Of a DNA stretch of 64,000 nucleotides, positions 58,928 through 64,000 are shown in pieces. A model generated the notes under the pieces. It worked only from the letters and a program-made list of their open reading frames with translations, was not told the DNA's origin and did no database searches. The position numbers and the translations under genes were made by a program. The stretch comes from Geosiphon pyriformis (Eukaryota; Glomeromycota; Glomeromycetes; Archaeosporales; Geosiphonaceae), in NCBI GenBank assembly GCA_016748015.1, contig JAAOMT010000129.1, positions 248,001 to 312,000 of the forward strand. Direction: 5' to 3'. The stretch's first letter is position 1. Every line of letters begins with the position of its first letter.

Positions 58928-59392
58928 ATGTCAGAATGTGCACATAATACAAATGCAGAGTTTAATCTAAGGTATTCAGAAAAAGACACCATCAAATTAG
59001 AACCATACTTATGCATCTGCATTGATCTCAAAATAGCACTGGAAATTTTAGCAACAACAATAATTCAACTAGCATTTAGAAATAGTTTAGTGGAAAAAAA
59101 AATCAACATCAAAGGAGAAATAATTGATACAGAATATATAGGAAACATCATTGCAATGCTACAGAATGACTCTGAAAAGGCCTATATCATAGAGCCAAAT
59201 AAAAAGATAGCACAGACAATATTTCTATTTCTGGTGAAAATAGCTCAGTTAGTGTTAGTGGAAAACAGAAAAAAATTAGGGATTATGGCTAGAGGGATAC
59301 AGGATTTTAGATCCATGAGTAAAATAGTTGTACCAATTAATATGGCAAAGAAAGAAATTGTTGACAAGAAAGAAATTATCTCCATCTGTTAA
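58928..59392 (+). pseudogene. G3 dUTPase-like domain of pol
   Basis: Motif 1 N-A-E-F-N-L-R-Y (family A-G-F-D-L); motif 2 region F-R-N-S-L-V; motif 3 G-E-I-I-D-T-E-Y-I-G-N-I with catalytic Asp and Tyr kept; motif 4 K-K-I-A-Q-T-I-F; motif 5 A-R-G-I-Q-D-F-R-S-M (family R-G-x2-G-F-G-S-T-G). Almost every departure from the family is Gly to Glu/Asp/Arg, Asp to Asn or Ala to Thr, that is G-to-A. It is likely inactive. It continues in frame towards the reverse transcriptase. Confidence 0.75.
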
Positions 59393-59839
59393 ACAATTTC
59401 CATTCCACCATATGACCAATACATGGTAACCATAGAAAGAAAAGTAAAGGATCAGATACAGATTTTTAAGACAGAAGCAACACTTTGTAAATCAGGAAAA
59501 ATTGGATTAGTCAATCTACACATACTAGCCAAAAACTACAGGCACATCAAAATTTCTATTTACAATAACATGGGAGATATCATTGAGATACCAGAAAAAA
59601 CTATTATTGAATATTTAACCACTAAAATTGAAAACCAACTGCCAACCACCATTTCAGATTTTTCACAACTGTGTAGATATGTAGATATCACATCACAAAT
59701 AATATATGAACGAGAAAAATGTTATCTGTTCCAACTAAAACAATTGGAACAGATAAACTTGAGAAATCTAGACTCACTATAATGTATGCAACTTAAGATG
59801 TTACTCAATAACTTCAATGACATTTTTGCCAGTGAAAAC

Positions 59840-61152
59840 AAATTTGGCAGAACTGATATCATCCAGCATCAGATCAAGACTAAAGATGCAATGCCAATTA
59901 AACAAAAAGCATACAAAGTACTATCAGCCAGCCATGAGATTATTCATCAAGAAATCAATTAGATGCTTGACAACAGGCTAATTCAGCCATCAATGAACTT
60001 ATAATCATTATCAGTAGTACTAGTCCATAAGAAAAATAGAAAAATCCACTTTTGTGTAGATTACCAGAAACTGAATAGAGTAACAAAAAGGGATAATTAC
60101 CTAACTTTGAAGATTCAAAAATTGTTTGATGCTTTTAGAAGAAAGAAATGATTTTCAACTTTAGACTTAGATAGTAGTTATTGGTAAGCAGCCATGAAAC
60201 TGGAAGACAAAGAAAAAATGACTTTTACAACTCAGAAAAAAAATTTCAAATTAAAGTGATGCCATTTGACTTAATGAATGCTCTTGCCATATTTTAATGA
60301 CTCATGGAAATTGTCTATATTAAATTACTATAAAAATCAATAGTCATATACTTGGATAACACCAATGTGTTCTTAAAAACATTTGATGATCATCTGTATT
60401 ATCTCCAACAAGTATTTAAAAGACTAAAAAGAGCTGAATTAAAATTAAATACAATTAAGTGTTTCTTTGGAAAAACTGAACTCAAGTTTCTAAGACATGT
60501 TATAAGCAAAAATAGTATCAAAATGAATCCAGACAAGATTGAGATAGTCAAAAACTTTTTAGTATCAACCAACTTAACTGAACTAAGAGCATTCTTGGGA
60601 TTTGCTGAATACTATTGCCACTTTATCAAAGATTTTTTTAAACTGGCTCAGCTATTACACCAGCTCTAATTAAAAAACACCAAATATAAATAGACAAAAA
60701 ACCACCAAGAAGCTTTCAACATATTAAGAAGAAAGCTTATTTAAGTCCCAGTATTGATATATCCAGATTACAGCAAACCATTCATCATTACTACTAATGC
60801 ATTAGGCCAAGCATTGGGAGCAGTACTATTGCAGAGAAAACTGGATGGAAGAAAACATCCAGTAGCATATGTCAGCCAAAGTTTGAGTCCAGTGAAAAAG
60901 AACTATGAAACATCAGCATTAGAACACTTAGCAATTTATTGGGCAGTTATGAAATAAAAGAAGTACTTGAGCCAAAAGTTTGATGTGTACACTGATTATA
61001 AAGAATTGATTTTAATTCAGAAGCAAAAATTTGGAGATGATTACTATGCTAAATAGAAAATAGAACTTTTACTATTTAATTATATAGTACATTACAAAAA
61101 AGGAAAAGAAAACAGAAATGCCAACAGTTTGTCACGAATGAAACAAATCTAA
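59840..61152 (+). pseudogene. G3 reverse transcriptase and RNase H, broken
   Basis: I-I-Q-H-Q-I-K (59858), K-Q-K-A-Y-K-V, L-I-Q-P-S-M-N, V-V-L-V-H-K-K-N, F-C-V-D-Y-Q-K-L-N, S-T-L-D-L-D-S-S-Y-W, then a frameshift and Y-L-D-N-T-N-V at about 60349-60369 (Y-x-D-D damaged). L-R-A-F-L-G-F-A-E-Y-Y follows. RNase H reads F-I-I-T-T-N-A-L-G-Q-A-L-G-A-V-L (Asp to Asn), A-L-E-H-L-A-I and Y-T-D-Y-K-E-L, and ends N-S-L-S-R-M-K-Q-I at TAA 61150. Many stops at Trp and Gln sites. Confidence 0.85.
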
Positions 61153-61186
61153 AAAACATTTTCAACCCAAAAATATAACAAAAAAA

Positions 61187-62563
61187 ATGAATATACAAAA
61201 ATACCAACAACTCCAACATTATATAAATATCTAACTGTTCAAGAAAAAATTATCTCAAAAGGAACAAAACAACATAAAACAACAATCAAAATATTTTATC
61301 AACCATCAAAATATACTTTACCAGAAGAACAAAAGAAATCCAGGTCAACCAATCAAAGTAATTACAGAATCAAAGAAAGAGACAATATTATTCAACATAC
61401 ACTCAGATCCAACAGCAGAACATTTTCATAAAGAAGCAACCATGGAAAGAACCAGAAAAAGATACTATTGGCCATCAATGTATCTAGATATTATTTAATA
61501 TGTTCAAAATTGTGATGTTTGTCAGAAGAGAAGAGAAACAAAACCCAATAAACCATTAAAACCAATCAAAATAGAACAACTATTTGATTGCATTAAAATT
61601 GACTTAGTTGGACCATTAACAATAACCAGCAGAGGCAACAGATATATTGCAGTAGCCATGGATTATCTTACTAAATGGCCAGAAGCAAAAGCCATTCAAA
61701 GAGCAGATGCAGAATTTGTTACAGAATTTGTTCATTAAGATTTGATATATCGACACAGATATCCAAAAAAATTATTATCAGATCAAGAAACTTACTTTGT
61801 GAATAGAACATTAGCAGAATTAAGTCAAAGATTTGGGATAAAAAAACCATTATCATTACCATACTATCTATAAACAAATGGATTAGTTGAAAGATTTAAC
61901 AGAACATTGTGTGAAGCCATTGCCAAAATCAGCCAAAAAAACCAAAACAAATGAGATTTCATTATACCATTAGTATTATTTGCTTATTGAACAATGAAGC
62001 AAGACACTATACAAACAACACCATTTAAATTAGTATATAATAGAACAGCAATATTACCAGTTGAGATAAAAGTCAAAACATATCCAACAAAACCAATAAC
62101 AGAAGAGAATTTCCAAAGAACATTGTTGAGAAGAACATATAACTTAATAGAAACACTAAAAAACACATGGCGAAAAGCAGTTGATAACATCCAAAAGTCA
62201 CAAAAAAAACAAAAAGAAAGACACAATAACCAACTACCAGAGAAACCAGTTGAATTCAAGATTGGAAACAAAGTACTTCTACATCATACTAAAGTGAAAA
62301 AACAATGGAGTGGAAAATTTGATCCCAAATGGGATAGACCATTTCACATAAAAGAAATTCTTAGAAATAGAGCTTATAAATTAAGGTTGAACAACAAAAT
62401 CTTAACCAAAGCAGTACATAATAATCGACTGAAACAATATTACCATATAGTATTATTATCTACCAATAATATTTTACAATTAGAAGTACAGAGAATACTA
62501 GTCAAACCAGATAAGATTCTACAAGATTTAGAACCAATTATAATCATTGAACCAAACACATAA
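61187..62563 (+). pseudogene. G3 integrase, triad kept, interrupted by stops
   Basis: A new ATG 34 bases after the RNase H stop; its start M-N-I-Q-K-Y-Q-Q-L-Q-H-Y resembles that of G2 (M-N-S-K-N-Y-N-N-L-K-Q-Y). H-S-D-P-T-A-E-H-F-H and C-D-V-C form the zinc site. Catalytic Asp in K-I-D-L-V-G, Asp in L-L-S-D-Q-E, Glu in L-V-E-R-F-N-R. C-terminal K-W-D-R-P-F-H-I-K-E-I-L, then a tail ending I-I-E-P-N-T. Stops near 61245, 61497, 61737, 61872, 61952 and 61988. Confidence 0.86.
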
Positions 62564-62604
62564 AATTAAACAACCAAAAAAGAGTATATAAAGACACAGT
62601 ATAC

Positions 62605-63255
62605 ATGACAAAAGACAGTAGAAAGATGGAGATTATTGACAGCATTTATTTACTAACACAACAACTTTTTTAACTGATCCAACAACAAGAGATGGAAATT
62701 ACAATCAACCAACAAACTATCAGATACACAAACACCAAAAAAAGATCATGAGATAAAATATGGAGAAAAACAGAAAATACTGTAAACAAAATAATTACAA
62801 AAGTGAAATTGGCAATAGAAACACAACCAAAAGTCACCCAATATCAAGAGTTGACTATAGAAACTTGGAATTGATGGATACAACAATTTTCAAGAAACTT
62901 TTATTACTTTTATTTGGGACAACACTTAAACATTCAGGGCTTATATATGAATAAAACAAAATGATTATTTAACACAACAATACTGCAACAACTGGAACAA
63001 TTTGTGGGAAAAAACAATTTAACCACACAAGCAAGAATTATTTATTGGCTACATACTGGATTTCAAGATTGACCAGAAATCTTACTCAATCCAGAAATGA
63101 ACTCCATTACCATTAACCAAATAAAAAAAATAACCAATGCTCAATTTAAAAAATTACAGAACAAGATAACACAAGTAATTCTTGAAAAAAAAGTTCAAGA
63201 AATACTCAAAGATAGAGAATTAGAATTAAAAAATCTTGACAGAGCTCAATATTAA
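62605..63255 (+). pseudogene. G3 third ORF (216 codons with substitution stops)
   Basis: ATG 42 bases after the integrase stop, one continuous frame to TAA 63253, ending just before the polypurine tract. No insertion or deletion breaks the frame; stops near 62671, 62749, 62872, 62962 and 63070 are single substitutions. It matches the G1 third ORF nearly end to end (I-T-I-N-Q-Q-T-I-R-Y, F-Y-L-G-Q-H-L-N-I, L-L-N-P-E-M, V-I-L-E-K, A-Q-Y end). Function unknown. Confidence 0.72.
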
Positions 63256-63269
63256 AGAGAAGAGAATAA
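63252..63269 (+). other. Polypurine tract before the G3 3' LTR
   Basis: TTAAAGAGAAGAGAATAA, directly before TGTTACTCATAG. Confidence 0.65.
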
Positions 63270-64000
63270 TGTTACTCATAGAATATAGGACGTATATTAG
63301 CATATAAATTGGCTAATCAGAAGTAGCTGTAGTAAATATGGAATTCTAGAATTCCTTTTAAAAGAATTGCAGAATTGCAGAATTCCAGAATTTCTCTCAA
63401 AGAAATTGCAAGATTCCAGAAATTCCAGGATTTCTGGTGTGAAGAATTAAGGAATTGAAGAATCTCATTATGTATATATATTGGTAGCATTAGAAAAAGA
63501 AAAGACAGACCTCTCAGTTTAAATTTGATCTAAGCAACCTTTCATATCACAAATATCAATAAATAATTATTTATTATTTTAATCCACTCTTCACTATCAA
63601 CATTTTATGTTGATAATAATTAATACTTAACTATATTAAAACAATAGCTCTTGATCATGGCTATTGATGGAATACTAACATTTATTACTTTGGCTTATTT
63701 TTTTATTTCTTTTATTTTTATTTTCTTTTGTTATTTTTTTTTGTTGTTTACTAATTGATTAAAGATTAAGTGCTGAATTATTAACATCAAGGATTGCCTG
63801 ATAAAAGACCTCTGCAAGTGGGTAGAGCATGTAAAAGAATTATGGATTACTTATCAGAAAAGTACTGGTCATTAAGCTGAAGAAAAAAATTGACTGAATT
63901 GCAATTCTGAGAAGCTATGGATAAACAACTATTGAATTTTTGTCTATTATACAAAGAACTCAACCAAAACCTTCAGATAACAATATCTTTAGATTACCAT
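63270..64000 (+). repeat. 3' LTR of G3, cut by the window end
   Basis: Starts TGTTACTCATAGAATATAGG. The last visible bases match about 54840-54855 of the 5' LTR, so roughly 80 bases are missing. Palindromic array at about 63338-63460. Confidence 0.88.

Larger units (their letters stand above)
54085..64000 (+). mobile_element. Ty3/gypsy element G3 (same family as G1), runs off the window
   Basis: 5' LTR, primer-binding site, gag with CCHC knuckle, protease, Cys clusters 1 and 2, dUTPase-like domain, reverse transcriptase, RNase H, integrase, third ORF, polypurine tract and the first 731 bp of the 3' LTR. It is the most complete copy of its family here and shows what G1 lost. Stops and a few frameshifts are spread along it. 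It lies inside a LINE fragment. Confidence 0.9.

Overview
The window is a piece of nuclear genome from a fungus: AT-rich, with spliced genes and short introns. The best guess is an early-diverging lineage of Mucoromycota, probably an arbuscular mycorrhizal (Glomeromycotina) fungus. The basis is the very low GC, the LINE and Ty3/gypsy families (which I recognise from memory as typical of that group, unchecked), and a complete spliced TRA1/TRRAP homologue. The layout is a gene island (about 30.4-51.6 kb) between two repeat arms (1-30.4 kb and 51.6-64 kb).

Left arm. A 5' fragment of a LINE (601-3392, +) is cut by a Ty3/gypsy element, here called G1 (LTRs 3393-4320 and 19757-20541). G1 was itself invaded twice: by a near-complete gypsy element of a second family, G2 (5529-15478, 984/985-bp LTRs), and by a solo LTR on the minus strand (17186-18171). 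Next comes a nearly full-length but decayed LINE on the minus strand (28827 down to about 21420; ORF1 with zinc knuckle, ORF2 with endonuclease, reverse transcriptase and RNase H), split by a plus-strand solo LTR (27532-28387). An AT-rich stretch follows to about 30.4 kb.

Gene island. (1) A 540-aa protein with a possible BTB-like N-terminus and a Pro/Thr/Ser-rich C-terminus (30992-32614). (2) TRA1, which I model with 17 exons (33243-46534) totalling 11,877 nt, or 3,958 aa; every junction keeps frame and the protein ends in a FATC tail. It is the giant pseudokinase scaffold of SAGA and NuA4. (3) A two-exon, 453-aa low-complexity protein of unknown function (50026-51525). The 3.5 kb between TRA1 and this gene holds several microsatellites and no gene that I can support.

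Right arm. AT-rich sequence, a 5' fragment of a second LINE family (about 53917-54084), then a third gypsy copy, G3 (54085 to beyond 64000), of the same family as G1.

The most unusual content is the design of the gypsy elements. Both families (G1/G3 and G2) carry, between protease and reverse transcriptase, two conserved cysteine clusters and a dUTPase-like domain; they start the integrase frame at a new ATG (ATA in G1) after a stop at the end of RNase H; and they have a third open reading frame (195-219 codons) between integrase and the polypurine tract. That third frame is conserved in position and motif order, and I cannot assign it a function. All copies are decayed by C-to-T/G-to-A changes that turn Trp, Gln and Arg codons into stops and strike catalytic Asp and Gly codons.
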